Shown: in pieces, positions 57,601 to 64,000 of the stretch
How the letters are laid out: every line of letters starts with the position of its first letter
Numbering within the stretch: position 1 is the first letter of the stretch
From: Verrucomicrobiia bacterium
GTDB taxonomy: Bacteria > Verrucomicrobiota > Verrucomicrobiia > Limisphaerales > Fontisphaeraceae
DNA length: 64,000 nt
NCBI GenBank assembly: GCA_026414565.1
Contig: JAOAIT010000045.1
Coordinates: 1 to 64,000 of the forward strand
Direction: 5' to 3'
Position numbers and translations under genes: made by a program
The notes under the pieces: model-generated
What the model saw: the letters and a program-made list of their open reading frames with translations, nothing else
What the model was told of the DNA's origin: nothing
Database searches by the model: none

Positions 57601-58159
57601 CGCCCGACGGCATTACCAAATACGCGTAGCGATAAAGAAACCGGTTGGTCCCGCTGTGGCCCTCCCCGGGATAGGCCGTCACTCCAATCCATTCGGGATC
57701 GCCGAGGATTTCCGGCAGCGTCGGGTCATGGCGTCGGTTGCGGTTAAGATCCAGATAAAATCGTTCCTCCAGCGCGCCCGCCAGCGTGGGCAGAAACACA
57801 GGAGCGCGGGCATCATTGCTCAAGCCGAGCGTGGGATAGCCGGCCACCGGGCCAACCACATCCCAATTGGTGGAGACGATCGCCGGCAGGGTGAGCAGGT
57901 CATTGGAGGTCCCAATACGGGCCAGGATTTCTCCCAGTGCCCGCTCGCGCCCCGCCGCCGCCGCCGTTTCGGCCACCGTCAGACTGGCCGCTTGCGTCAC
58001 TTGGCCGCGCTCGCGCCGGGCAATGAGCAGAAAAGTGACGGCAATAAAGGTGATGATGGACAACATGATCAGCGTGATCAGCAGGGCCACACCGGCCTGG
58101 CGCCGGTGGGGACCGGCCATGGCTGTCCATCTCAACTTGGGGGTGGCAAACAACTTCAT
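54611..58159 (-). CDS. GspK-like large minor pseudopilin (Verru_Chthon cassette protein A-like)
   Basis: This 1182-aa protein begins with RRQAGVALLITLIMLSIITF, a pseudopilin-type hydrophobic helix that lacks the Glu at +5, as GspK proteins do. The very long mature part is rich in Asn, Thr and aromatic residues. Size, N-terminus and position as the last of four pseudopilins match the 'Verru_Chthon cassette A' family as I recall it. The start overlaps the GspJ-like stop as ATGA. In type II secretion GspK caps the pseudopilus tip with GspI and GspJ; here it would be a greatly enlarged tip protein. Confidence 0.78.
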   Translation of the reverse strand: MKLFATPKLRWTAMAGPHRRQAGVALLITLIMLSIITFIAVTFLLIARRERGQVTQAASLTVAETAAAAGRERALGEILARIGTSNDLLTLPAIVSTNWDVVGPVAGYPTLGLSNDARAPVFLPTLAGALEERFYLDLNRNRRHDPTLPEILGDPEWIGVTAYPGEGHSGTNRFLYRYAYLVMPSGGLLDLNANHNQAKRRGVNDEAFLRNQGHGSWEINLAAFLHSLNTNSWTYTNYAINPTAGSSGTAFEDARDFVRFRVGGNYRTGYPSAYDLFGANASKFSHDRLDTYGNGPVQTLADRLQTINLDNRSIGQDQPQESWPGGPSKNRFYTPWDLFDPAKTSVAFTNRLLSASQNLPPYDGHVFYRLLAQLGTDTVPLKLTNVIHLNYDNITTNLESLTEWDATTFFNLVADRLLRARSNEFGFTITNILIWEPTGHTNLYSQELHQLLQMTANIYDATRNDVGIYPDYPTVFRPVFAKQGEAIYIVGYQEQKDDSVLDVPLRDLNSTADRGALQPYDMVWGVPLIIGARKGYPNFNEFALQTYIQVTRKLEFRRPSTNSLPNQTNQMWVLGISNVVGVELWNSYTSAFPRSLEMRATNFMMIVLTNEQGYPNLPNGMPNPPVIVSALGPTAIPAGSWGPGAFRIPLQTNLVFLPNSGYFTAGNRFLPIVPNPGFDRTPGFTTPQWGLKIVNKFLYALVDTASGTNRIVDYVNLQGLDSYIDITRELISNNDILGEPSAIGSMWLTNRIGGNTLFHPPEGIFNQIEVCLGNRSVSAGDWRSYNDQAAQGMDKEKSIDTFRVFMGQPPLRYQRSQLPLSGLVQQSPFSPTRKLYVLTSWQANDPLVHYRVEDLMDPRGVTNQILVLKPPSLAPTNWNIGRLNTRYQPWGGNPQKDPSADPYAFDLRVKDPEVRKSDDWDFPHTKFPNVGWLGRVHRGTPWQTIYLKSTAADEQTWRRWSGSRLPQVSHPTNDWRLVDLFTTAPHPEATRGLMPINQTNYAAWSAALSGILVATTTSTGLADVVIQPNSPELDAIYQGLMNFRATLPRGRFERVSDVLQVPELTVSSPYLAGQAGGQPGQSPGGGVSDAAYEMLPQKLLSLLRVEEARFVIYAWGQSLRPANASIQMTLAPNHPAYMLCTNYVVTGEVGTRTVVRIEDVSTTPGTVRPRAVIESFNFLPPE

Positions 58160-59007
58160 GGGCGTGGAGCGGCCAGCACGGGAATGCGCTGGCGGAACAA
58201 ATGGGTTTGGGCGGTGCGTCGCTCATGTTCCAGGAAGGCGCGCGCCTGCGCCGGGTCCATGACCTTGATGCGTTCCACCAGGTGCTGCTCGAGCACCGCC
58301 AGTTTCAGCTCAATAAAAGCCGGCAGGGCCTCCCCCCAGAAAGCCGCCACATTCGCATCCACCCATTGGTTGGTGGAGGAGGGAGGGCGTTGGCCCTGGG
58401 CATCATAGACGTGAACTTCCAACTGCACCACCCCATCCGCAATCCGGTGCATGTAAGGGCTGTTGGGCAGCCGCCCCACTTCATTGGTAAACATGCGGTA
58501 AAAGGCCCGCGTGCCCGCAGGCGAGTTGGTCTCCGCGTAAAAACGATAGAGCGTCCCCACCCCGTTCTCGGCCGGATCCACCAAGTAACCAATGCCCTTG
58601 TAGGTGGTGTTTTCCTGCAGGATGAAAAAGAAGGCTTCGAGATCATTGTCCAGCGTGCCGCCGCCCGGCAGGCGCTGGTTGAGGGGATTGGCACCCAGGA
58701 TGCGCGAGGCAAAAAAATGGAAACCGTTACCATCCTGCCCCGTCGCCACTGCCTGTTGCACCTCGCGGGTCATCATTTCCATCATGATCCGGCCGCTTTC
58801 CAGCACGTCGGTTTGATTATTCGCCGAGCGCAGGGCGCGGGAGGTCTGCGAAAACATGGCCAGCAGGCCCACAATGATCATGGCCAGGATGCCCACCGCC
58901 ACCATCATTTCCACCAGGGAGAAGGCCCGGGCAGAGCGGCCCTGCCGGCATTGTGACAACCGCGCCAGTGGGCGCTTGCACATCCTCTGGATCATCGAAA
59001 AGGTCAT
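58156..59007 (-). CDS. GspJ-like minor pseudopilin (Verru_Chthon cassette protein C-like)
   Basis: This 283-aa protein has a class III signal with Ala rather than Gly before the cut (SARA|FSLVEMMVAVGILAM, Ala28/Phe29) and Glu33 at +5. The following LESGRIMMEMMTREVQQAV helix is typical of GspJ. Its start overlaps the GspI-like stop as ATGA; the open frame continues upstream only as a shadow. Confidence 0.83.
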   Translation of the reverse strand: MTFSMIQRMCKRPLARLSQCRQGRSARAFSLVEMMVAVGILAMIIVGLLAMFSQTSRALRSANNQTDVLESGRIMMEMMTREVQQAVATGQDGNGFHFFASRILGANPLNQRLPGGGTLDNDLEAFFFILQENTTYKGIGYLVDPAENGVGTLYRFYAETNSPAGTRAFYRMFTNEVGRLPNSPYMHRIADGVVQLEVHVYDAQGQRPPSSTNQWVDANVAAFWGEALPAFIELKLAVLEQHLVERIKVMDPAQARAFLEHERRTAQTHLFRQRIPVLAAPRP

Positions 59008-59627
59008 GGCCGAAACAGAAAGATGGTTTCTCCCGCCACATTGGTTTCCATCAGCGTCCCGCTGACCATGAACCGATAGGTGCGCGGACTGCCGCTGGCC
59101 ATGCGCCGCCCGGGCGTCCCGTCGGGGCGCAGCGGCCATTCAAACCGCAGGGTGACCTCATGCAAATAGTCCGCCAACTGCGGCGGCGACGACGGCGGCG
59201 GCGGAAAGGGCCGCACTTCACAGGTCAAACGATAACGAAATGCCACCGGCGCACTGGCCGCCGAACGCTCCGCCGCCGACCCGCTCAAGCCGCGCACAAT
59301 GGCGGTGTTGACCTGCTCGGGGATGCTCAACATCCCGATGACCAGCAGGGGGTCATTCACATTTTTTCCGTTCACACTTTCCACCTGTCCCGCCAGTTGG
59401 ATGTCGCCCGGCGCGCCCAGCCGGATGGCCTGCATGAAATAACGGGCGTCCTGGTCAATGATGGTCTCCTCGCGATTGTCTTGCGTCACCCGCATGCCGG
59501 TGGGCATGACGCCAATGATGGCCACCAGGGCAATGGCAATCACCCCCAGGCAGATGGCGATCTCCACCATGTTGAACCCGCGCTGGCGCTGGCGCTGACG
59601 TCGGCTCTGGTATCCTGTGGTTTGCAT
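59004..59627 (-). CDS. GspI-like minor pseudopilin (Verru_Chthon cassette protein B-like)
   Basis: This 207-aa protein has cleavage after Gly17 in RQRGFNMVEIAICLGVIAIA with Glu22 at +5, then AIIGVMPTGMRVTQDNREET, which resembles cassette B proteins. It lies 13 nt downstream of the GspH-like gene and overlaps the GspJ-like start. Confidence 0.83.
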   Translation of the reverse strand: MQTTGYQSRRQRQRQRGFNMVEIAICLGVIAIALVAIIGVMPTGMRVTQDNREETIIDQDARYFMQAIRLGAPGDIQLAGQVESVNGKNVNDPLLVIGMLSIPEQVNTAIVRGLSGSAAERSAASAPVAFRYRLTCEVRPFPPPPSSPPQLADYLHEVTLRFEWPLRPDGTPGRRMASGSPRTYRFMVSGTLMETNVAGETIFLFRP

Positions 59628-59640
59628 GCCAATGAAGCGG

Positions 59641-60507
59641 TCAGGGCTGCACTCCCGGCAGCTCCGGACGTACCATCTTCCCGCGGCCGGTCATCCAATC
59701 TATATGGATGATGTTGTAATTGTTGATGCTGTTATTGGGCGGGTTTTCGATGACCTGGGGCGCCTGCCAGAGAAGCTCCTGGGTGACCGGATCCCGCGGC
59801 GGAATCACCGCCCCGCGGGCCAGCGGAATATCCACGTCCGTGGCGGTCGGCAAAGGACGCCCCTGCGCATCAAAGCGCACCAGTTGCCCCTGATGATTGA
59901 AGGCTATATACGGCATGGGCACCAGCCGGCTGGTGGCCTCCGGAAACGGGATGGAGGTGGTGGGAAACGGCGTGATGGCGCCCTGGCCCGTCGTGTATTT
60001 CCAAATCGGAATAAACACCCCTTCCGGCAGGCTGACCCAATCCCGCAAATACGCGGGGGTGTTTTGTCCGGGCTGATCCCCGGCCTGCCGCCGGGCAAAC
60101 AGGGCGTAGCCGGTATATTGCAAATCCAGCAGCTCCCGCGCCCGGGTTTGCTCGGGGCCGGTAAAAGCGCCGCCCAGGCTGTAATATTGGTGGGGCAGAA
60201 AGACCATGAACACGGTCGTCCGATGACGAATGGCCAGCCGGCGGGCATAACCAACGTCATCCAAAAGCTGCCGGGTGGCTGCGTTCATGGTATCGCTCTT
60301 GGCGATCTTGCGAATGGCCGGCAGGGAGACCGCCGTTAACAAGCCAATGATGGCAATGACCATCAGCAGCTCCGCCAAAGTGAAAGCCATCATCAGCCAC
60401 GGCGCACCCCCTGTGGGCCTTCGGCCTCTGGCCGCCGCCCGGACTGCGGCATGATGATGGATGATGGCGGTTTTCATGGCGGTCGTTTCCGGGCCGGTTA
60501 TTTCCAT
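59641..60507 (-). CDS. GspH-like minor pseudopilin (Verru_Chthon cassette protein D-like)
   Basis: This 288-aa protein has the helix AFTLAELLMVIAIIGLLTAV with a cut after Ala41 and Glu46 at +5, followed by QLLDDVGYARRLAIRHRTTV, the GspH/FimT-type second helix. The leader is unusually long (41 residues) if translation begins at 60507, which overlaps the upstream gene by 10 nt. A second ATG at 60477 gives a 31-residue leader. Confidence 0.8.
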   Translation of the reverse strand: MEITGPETTAMKTAIIHHHAAVRAAARGRRPTGGAPWLMMAFTLAELLMVIAIIGLLTAVSLPAIRKIAKSDTMNAATRQLLDDVGYARRLAIRHRTTVFMVFLPHQYYSLGGAFTGPEQTRARELLDLQYTGYALFARRQAGDQPGQNTPAYLRDWVSLPEGVFIPIWKYTTGQGAITPFPTTSIPFPEATSRLVPMPYIAFNHQGQLVRFDAQGRPLPTATDVDIPLARGAVIPPRDPVTQELLWQAPQVIENPPNNSINNYNIIHIDWMTGRGKMVRPELPGVQP

Positions 60508-61130
60508 CCCAGCACGTTGTCCTTGTTGTCCGGATGATTGGGATCCGGATTGGCTTTGCCATCCGGCCCTCGGGACCAGATCATAACGTTGAGCCGTATG
60601 GCGCCCGCGGGGTTGTACACCGGATCTTTGGCCACATCATCAAAGTCATTGTCCAGCGTGATGATGTACTGATTGCCCCATGGATCATTGTAGTTGCCGT
60701 TGGGGGTCACTCCCGGCGCGCCATTGTCGCTCGCCGGTTTCACATCTAGGTACACCGTCTGGCGGGGATTGCGCGGATGCCCCTGATTGCTGGCCCGGTT
60801 GGCAGGATTCACGTTGCGCAGCACATCCACCACCTCGTTGTTGTTGGGGCCGCCCCCCAGAAAATCGGCTGCCCCATAGGTGGTGTCCACCGTATTGGTG
60901 GTGGGGTAGATGCTGTAATCCTTCTCATACATCAAAATGGCCGCTTTCAAACCGGCCATCTCCGTCTTGGCCAGCGCCTTTTTGGCTTTGCCTTTGGCCG
61001 CCACCACCGCCGAGAGGATCAGTCCCGCCAGGATGGCGATGATGGCGATCACCGTTAACAGCTCAATCAGCGTAAAGGCCCGAGGGGCGCGTCGGTAGGC
61101 TTTCATAAAAATTGGTCTTGAAGTCCTCAT
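60498..61130 (-). CDS. GspG-like major pseudopilin (second copy)
   Basis: This 210-aa protein has the signal APRA|FTLIELLTVIAIIAI (Ala18/Phe19, Glu23) followed by KTEMAGLKAAILMYEKDYSIYPTT (quoted in part: AAILMYEKDYSIYP) and NYNDPWGNQYIITLDNDF, the GspG core with a DPWGN calcium-site region. It starts 3 nt after the first GspG-like gene. A second ATG at 61106 is possible. Confidence 0.85.
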   Translation of the reverse strand: MRTSRPIFMKAYRRAPRAFTLIELLTVIAIIAILAGLILSAVVAAKGKAKKALAKTEMAGLKAAILMYEKDYSIYPTTNTVDTTYGAADFLGGGPNNNEVVDVLRNVNPANRASNQGHPRNPRQTVYLDVKPASDNGAPGVTPNGNYNDPWGNQYIITLDNDFDDVAKDPVYNPAGAIRLNVMIWSRGPDGKANPDPNHPDNKDNVLGWK

Positions 61131-61133
61131 GGT

Positions 61134-61772
61134 TTAGCGTCGTTCCCAATTCGAAATACGCACCACTTTCCCGCGGATTACCAGCTCCGCCCACAAATCA
61201 TAGGAGTTCTTGTTGTGATCGGGGTTGGTGGATTTGTACCGCCATACGTTGATGGTGGGATGGCTGGGCACCGGCGGCGTCCCAAAACCCTGCGGCCATT
61301 CGCCGGGGGTCTTGAGCAGTTTGACTCCGCCAATGTCCACCGTCTCCGGGATGGTATCGCCAAAAAAGCTGCGAATGGTCTGCCCGGGCTTGGCGGTGTG
61401 CACGATGCCCCCCACGCCCAGCTTCCCCATGTCAATCGGTTGCTGGTGGATGTCCGTAAAACGCGACCCGTCCCACAGCACCCCGGTCAGCTCATAGAAT
61501 AACTGATGGACCGCGGTGTTGCCGGAGGGGTTGTCAGGGGGATATAGCCCATGCTTGGCGTGATAAGCCTCGATGGCCGCTTCGATCTGCCGCAGTTGCG
61601 CCTCCGCCCGGCTGCGCAGGGATCGATCTTTGGCCACCGGCAGAATCGTCAGGGCAATGGCCGCCAACACCCCGATGACCGCCAGCACCATCAAGATCTC
61701 CACCAACGTGAATCCCTGCCGGATGCGGGTCCGGTTCTGCTTCGCTCTTGCCAACGTCAGCATCGCTTTCAT
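61134..61772 (-). CDS. GspG-like major pseudopilin (first copy)
   Basis: This 212-aa protein has the signal RQGFTLVEILMVLAVIGVLA (cut after Gly20, Glu25 at +5), then QLRQIEAAIEAYHAKHGLYP, typical of GspG. The C-terminal half (YDLWAELVIRGKVVRISNWE) keeps the last beta strands. The ATG overlaps the TGA of the 76-aa Pro-rich ORF (ATGA at 61769-61772). Confidence 0.85.
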   Translation of the reverse strand: MKAMLTLARAKQNRTRIRQGFTLVEILMVLAVIGVLAAIALTILPVAKDRSLRSRAEAQLRQIEAAIEAYHAKHGLYPPDNPSGNTAVHQLFYELTGVLWDGSRFTDIHQQPIDMGKLGVGGIVHTAKPGQTIRSFFGDTIPETVDIGGVKLLKTPGEWPQGFGTPPVPSHPTINVWRYKSTNPDHNKNSYDLWAELVIRGKVVRISNWERR

Positions 61773-61999
61773 GCGCTGTTTTTTTTGCGCCGGACTATAC
61801 CCTGAGGCCCCGGCGGTCGGCCATGCTTATTTGCGGCCGCGGCTTTCTTTTCCAGCCTGGGCTCCGCCGTCTCGCTCGGGGGCCAGCAGGCGGGCCGGGG
61901 CAGGGGAGGCAGCATCGGCAAATCCTCAGCGCCCTCCGGCAGCTCACCCGTTGCGGGGGCCGGAGGTGGTGGCAATAACTGGCTGATTTTGCGGGCCAT
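61769..61999 (-). CDS. Small proline-rich basic protein coupling antitoxin and pseudopilin genes
   Basis: A 76-codon ORF (MARKISQLLPPPPAPATGEL at the start, basic RRKKNSA at the end) with no recognised domain. Two facts favour a real gene. It has a GGAAAAG ribosome site 6-7 nt before its ATG, directly after the antitoxin stop. Its TGA overlaps the GspG-like ATG as ATGA. It is unusually Pro-rich and could be disordered. No homologue is recognised. Confidence 0.45.
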   Translation of the reverse strand: MARKISQLLPPPPAPATGELPEGAEDLPMLPPLPRPACWPPSETAEPRLEKKAAAANKHGRPPGPQGIVRRKKNSA

Positions 62000-62008
62000 G
62001 GCTTTTCC

Positions 62009-62323
62009 TTATCCGCGCAAGTAGCGCATGCCGGGCGCATTTTCATTCTGGCGGGCGGCCATTTCCTGCTCCAACCGCTCGCTGATCCACTGTTTCATCA
62101 TGCTCTGATAGTTGAGGTAACGCGAGCGCGCCAGCCGTTTGATGCGCGAAAGCATCCGCGGATCCATCCGCAACGTAATGGTGACTGACTCGGATAATTC
62201 CGAACCCGCCGCCACCGCGGCCTCCATCAGCCGCAAATCAATGCGGTTCTCCGCCCAGAACGCCGCCTCCGCCTGTTCACTGTCAAACAGCGGAACCTCT
62301 TCCCAATCCGTAATCGTGTTCAT
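62009..62323 (-). CDS. CopG-type antitoxin (BrnA-like)
   Basis: This 104-aa protein has a charged N-terminal half (TDWEEVPLFDSEQAEAAFWA) and a C-terminal ribbon-helix-helix segment SVTITLRMDPRMLSRIKRLA with YLNYQSMMKQWISERLEQEM. It lies 17 nt after the BrnT-like toxin, in the toxin-first order of BrnTA modules. The RHH domain would bind DNA for autoregulation. Confidence 0.8.
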   Translation of the reverse strand: MNTITDWEEVPLFDSEQAEAAFWAENRIDLRLMEAAVAAGSELSESVTITLRMDPRMLSRIKRLARSRYLNYQSMMKQWISERLEQEMAARQNENAPGMRYLRG

Positions 62324-62340
62324 GAAGATCGTGGCCCAGC

Positions 62341-62628
62341 TTATGCCGACAGCAGTTGGCTGGCTTTTTTCTGGTAAAAGAAGCGCTCCTCCGCCGTAAA
62401 GGGCCGTGCAAAAATGACCCGCGTCACCTTGCCGTTGGTCCGATATACACTGAAAATCCCCTGTCCGCTGGCCGACAAACCCAGATTGAAATACCGCGCC
62501 TGCGCCGAAAAACGGGGGGTGTCCGGCAGCAGCTTGACGGCGAAGGGATCCTCGAAAGACTCCTCAATCGCCACCGTGCTTAAGGGCGGCTCAATGGCAA
62601 ACGCCGGCTGAAACCAATCGAAATCCAT
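62341..62628 (-). CDS. BrnT-like toxin
   Basis: This 95-aa protein contains ATVAIEESFEDPFAVKLLPD-like (TVAIEESFEDPFAVKLLPD) and YFNLGLSASGQGIFSVYRTN followed by KVTRVIFARPFTAEERFFYQ. This is the order of conserved segments in BrnT RNase toxins (F.D, G.S..G..L.V..., RIISAR.A...ER..Y). It is first in the operon, with a palindromic operator just upstream. The start MDFDWF is preferred over an upstream ATG. Confidence 0.75.
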   Translation of the reverse strand: MDFDWFQPAFAIEPPLSTVAIEESFEDPFAVKLLPDTPRFSAQARYFNLGLSASGQGIFSVYRTNGKVTRVIFARPFTAEERFFYQKKASQLLSA

Positions 62629-62649
62629 AATGCATTCAATGTATATCCA

Positions 62650-62662
62650 AACGCAATGCGTT
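62650..62662. promoter_or_regulatory. Palindromic operator of the toxin-antitoxin/pseudopilin operon
   Basis: AACGCA-A-TGCGTT is a perfect 6+1+6 palindrome 21 nt upstream of the toxin ATG. On the minus strand a TATACA box (62640-62645) lies just downstream of it and a weak -35 lies about 17-18 bp further up, so the palindrome fills the spacer. This is the expected place for CopG-type autorepression. The rest of 62663-62905 shows no gene. Confidence 0.5.
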
Positions 62663-62905
62663 GTATTGACGATGTAAATACGCACATCTTCCCGTACCTG
62701 TCAAGTCTTGGCTTTTCAGCCATATTCATTTTCCGCCCCAGGTTTGAAGGATTGAAGTTGTACTCCTAACGAATGCCCTCGCTCCCTGTCTTCTGAAGCT
62801 GGATTAGGCATTTTCAGAAAAGGGAGGGAAATTTTAAGCTGTGATTATGCTTGCCTTCGGGGCATAAGAAGCGGATATGTCTCTTGAGCACCATGGCTAA
62901 AGCTT

Positions 62906-64000
62906 ATGAAAACTTTCCGTCCCTTTTCCCTCTCGCGTTGTGACCAATGCCCCTTGTCACGCCGCCATTTTCTGGGCTTGGCGGGAGCCGCTTGCGCCGG
63001 CTTGGCGGCCTCGGCCGCCCTGCCGCAATGGAGCCAGGCAGCCGCTACGCCAACGCCCAAAATGAAGTTGCGCCTGGTCTTTGCTTTGCATGCCCCCGTG
63101 CAACCCGGCCCGGACTGGCCCAACAAGGGCTTCGACTTCCGGCCTTTCATGCAAAAGGTGGAGCGCACCCTGACCCGCCAGTGCCGTGACTTCGAATTTC
63201 TGACGTCCACCGCCACGGGCCCCGAACAGGCCGCCAAAATACTGGAAGAGGACAAGTCCAGCGGCGTGCAGGGGTATGTGGTGTTTCAAATGAATTGTTG
63301 GAATCGGGTGGTGCAAACCCTCGCCGGCTCGGGCAAACCCACCTTGTACGCCGATTTCCAGTACGGCGGCAGCGGTGGCTTCCTGGTCTATAACGCCGCC
63401 TTCCTGCGGGCCCAAACCCCCAACGTCGGCTTTGTGGCCAGCAGCAACCTCGAGGATCTGGTGGACGCCGTGGCCTGTTTCCGGGTGTTGCAAAAAGGCG
63501 GCACCGCTGCCGATTTCGTGGCCGCCACGGCCAGATTGCGCCAGCAGGCCACCCGCCGCGAAGCACGCGCCTCCGTGCGGGATGACCGGCCGGCCCTGTT
63601 GCCCATTGATGAATGCGTGCGGCGCATGCGCCAGTCCAAAATCCTTGCCGTCCGCGATCAATCCGCCGGCCCCGAGGGGACCTGCATGGAGATTCCCGTC
63701 CAGCGCATCAGTTTTGCCGAGCTGAACGAGGCCTGGAAAAACGCCAATAAGGAGGAGGCGCGTCTAATCGCCTACCGCTGGAGCAAAGGAGCTGCCAAGG
63801 TGGCCGGGGTGGACTGGAGCACCCTTGAGACCAGCGCCGCCATGTACCTGGCGCAAAAGGAGGTCATGAAACGCCACCAGGCCAACGCCATCACCATCAA
63901 TTGCCTCGGGGGCTTTTATGGCGGCCACATCCACGCCTATCCCTGCCTGGGCTTTTATGAGCTCCTCAATGAAGGGCTGATTGGCGCCTGCGAGTGTGAC
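62906..64000 (+). CDS. Tat-exported L-fucose isomerase-like protein (partial, runs off the window)
   Basis: This open frame of 365 codons has no stop before the window edge. It has a twin-arginine leader (CPLSRRHFLGLAGAACAGLA) and a mature part that ends within NCLGGFYGGHIHAYPCLGFY and ALIGACECD-like sequence (read as GLIGACECD). The PCL...EGLIGACECD pattern is that of the C-terminal domain of L-fucose/arabinose isomerase-like proteins, where the Glu and Asp bind metal. An exported member is unusual compared with the cytoplasmic sugar isomerases. The ATG was chosen for Tat spacing. Confidence 0.75.
   Translation, partial: MKTFRPFSLSRCDQCPLSRRHFLGLAGAACAGLAASAALPQWSQAAATPTPKMKLRLVFALHAPVQPGPDWPNKGFDFRPFMQKVERTLTRQCRDFEFLTSTATGPEQAAKILEEDKSSGVQGYVVFQMNCWNRVVQTLAGSGKPTLYADFQYGGSGGFLVYNAAFLRAQTPNVGFVASSNLEDLVDAVACFRVLQKGGTAADFVAATARLRQQATRREARASVRDDRPALLPIDECVRRMRQSKILAVRDQSAGPEGTCMEIPVQRISFAELNEAWKNANKEEARLIAYRWSKGAAKVAGVDWSTLETSAAMYLAQKEVMKRHQANAITINCLGGFYGGHIHAYPCLGFYELLNEGLIGACECD

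Noticed and set aside
55682-58408. A 908-codon plus-strand open frame opposite the GspK-like gene
   Set aside because: Antisense shadow; the minus-strand frame has the prepilin helix and overlapping start and stop codons with its neighbours.

Overview
The window is a high-GC bacterial chromosome segment that most resembles a Verrucomicrobiota genome of the Pedosphaera/Limisphaera type. This is inferred from gene content, because no rRNA is present. The signs are: exported Gfo/Idh/MocA oxidoreductases and sugar-isomerase-like proteins with twin-arginine leaders; ThuA, DUF5722 and GHL10 proteins; many prepilin-like proteins; large secreted proteins that end in an 'FYRL' module; and a pseudopilin set resembling the 'Verru_Chthon cassette' A-D families. 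No tRNA, rRNA, CRISPR array, transposase or prophage was recognised. Coding density is high, and tail-to-tail neighbours often touch or overlap.

Layout. 1-7.2 kb: end of a secreted protein, an exported sugar-isomerase-like protein, a peroxide-response pair (PerR-like regulator and KatG, with a PerR-box-like site in front), a methyltransferase/GT2 pair and an exported oxidoreductase. 7.2-11.2 kb: a compact minus-strand operon CPBP protease-thiL-tsaE-tsaB-alr. 11.3-17.5 kb: hom, a GHL10 protein, an O-antigen-ligase-like membrane protein, rpmB and an EEP-family protein. 17.6-22.2 kb: cytidylate-kinase-like gene-DUF5722-thuA behind a good promoter, and a second Gfo/Idh/MocA protein. 22.2-23.8 kb: sparse region with a lone pseudopilin and a decayed secreted-protein C-terminus. 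23.8-26.1 kb: fmdB-nudix-MFS operon. 26.2-28.8 kb: pgk-tpiA-secG. 28.9-35.6 kb: an exported protein, leuA behind a leader peptide and attenuator, a UbiB-type kinase and a CrtI-type desaturase. 35.7-43.2 kb: exported proteins, a two-repeat pectate-lyase-like protein, an ornithine/lysine decarboxylase, ThiH and a DUF4405-like membrane protein. 43.4-47.8 kb: ftsH, an orphan histidine-kinase-like phosphotransfer protein, DUF4404 and a GT4. 47.8-62.7 kb: one long minus-strand array. 62.9-64 kb: the start of a Tat-exported fucose-isomerase-like protein.

Two parts stand out. First, leuA is preceded by a 24-codon ORF with seven Leu codons, four of them consecutive. An 11-bp segment just after that run is perfectly complementary to the 5' arm of an 11-bp terminator hairpin with a U-tract, which gives a coherent leucine attenuator. 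Second, from 62.6 to 47.8 kb the genes read BrnT-like toxin, CopG-type antitoxin, a 76-aa Pro-rich protein, two GspG-like pseudopilins, then GspH-, GspI-, GspJ- and GspK-like proteins, then a 1924-aa subtilase, and finally a DUF1559-like pseudopilin. Most junctions from the antitoxin to the GspK-like gene are coupled (ATGA overlaps or gaps of a few bases). A toxin-antitoxin pair therefore seems to head a minor-pseudopilin operon with a probable secreted substrate at its end.
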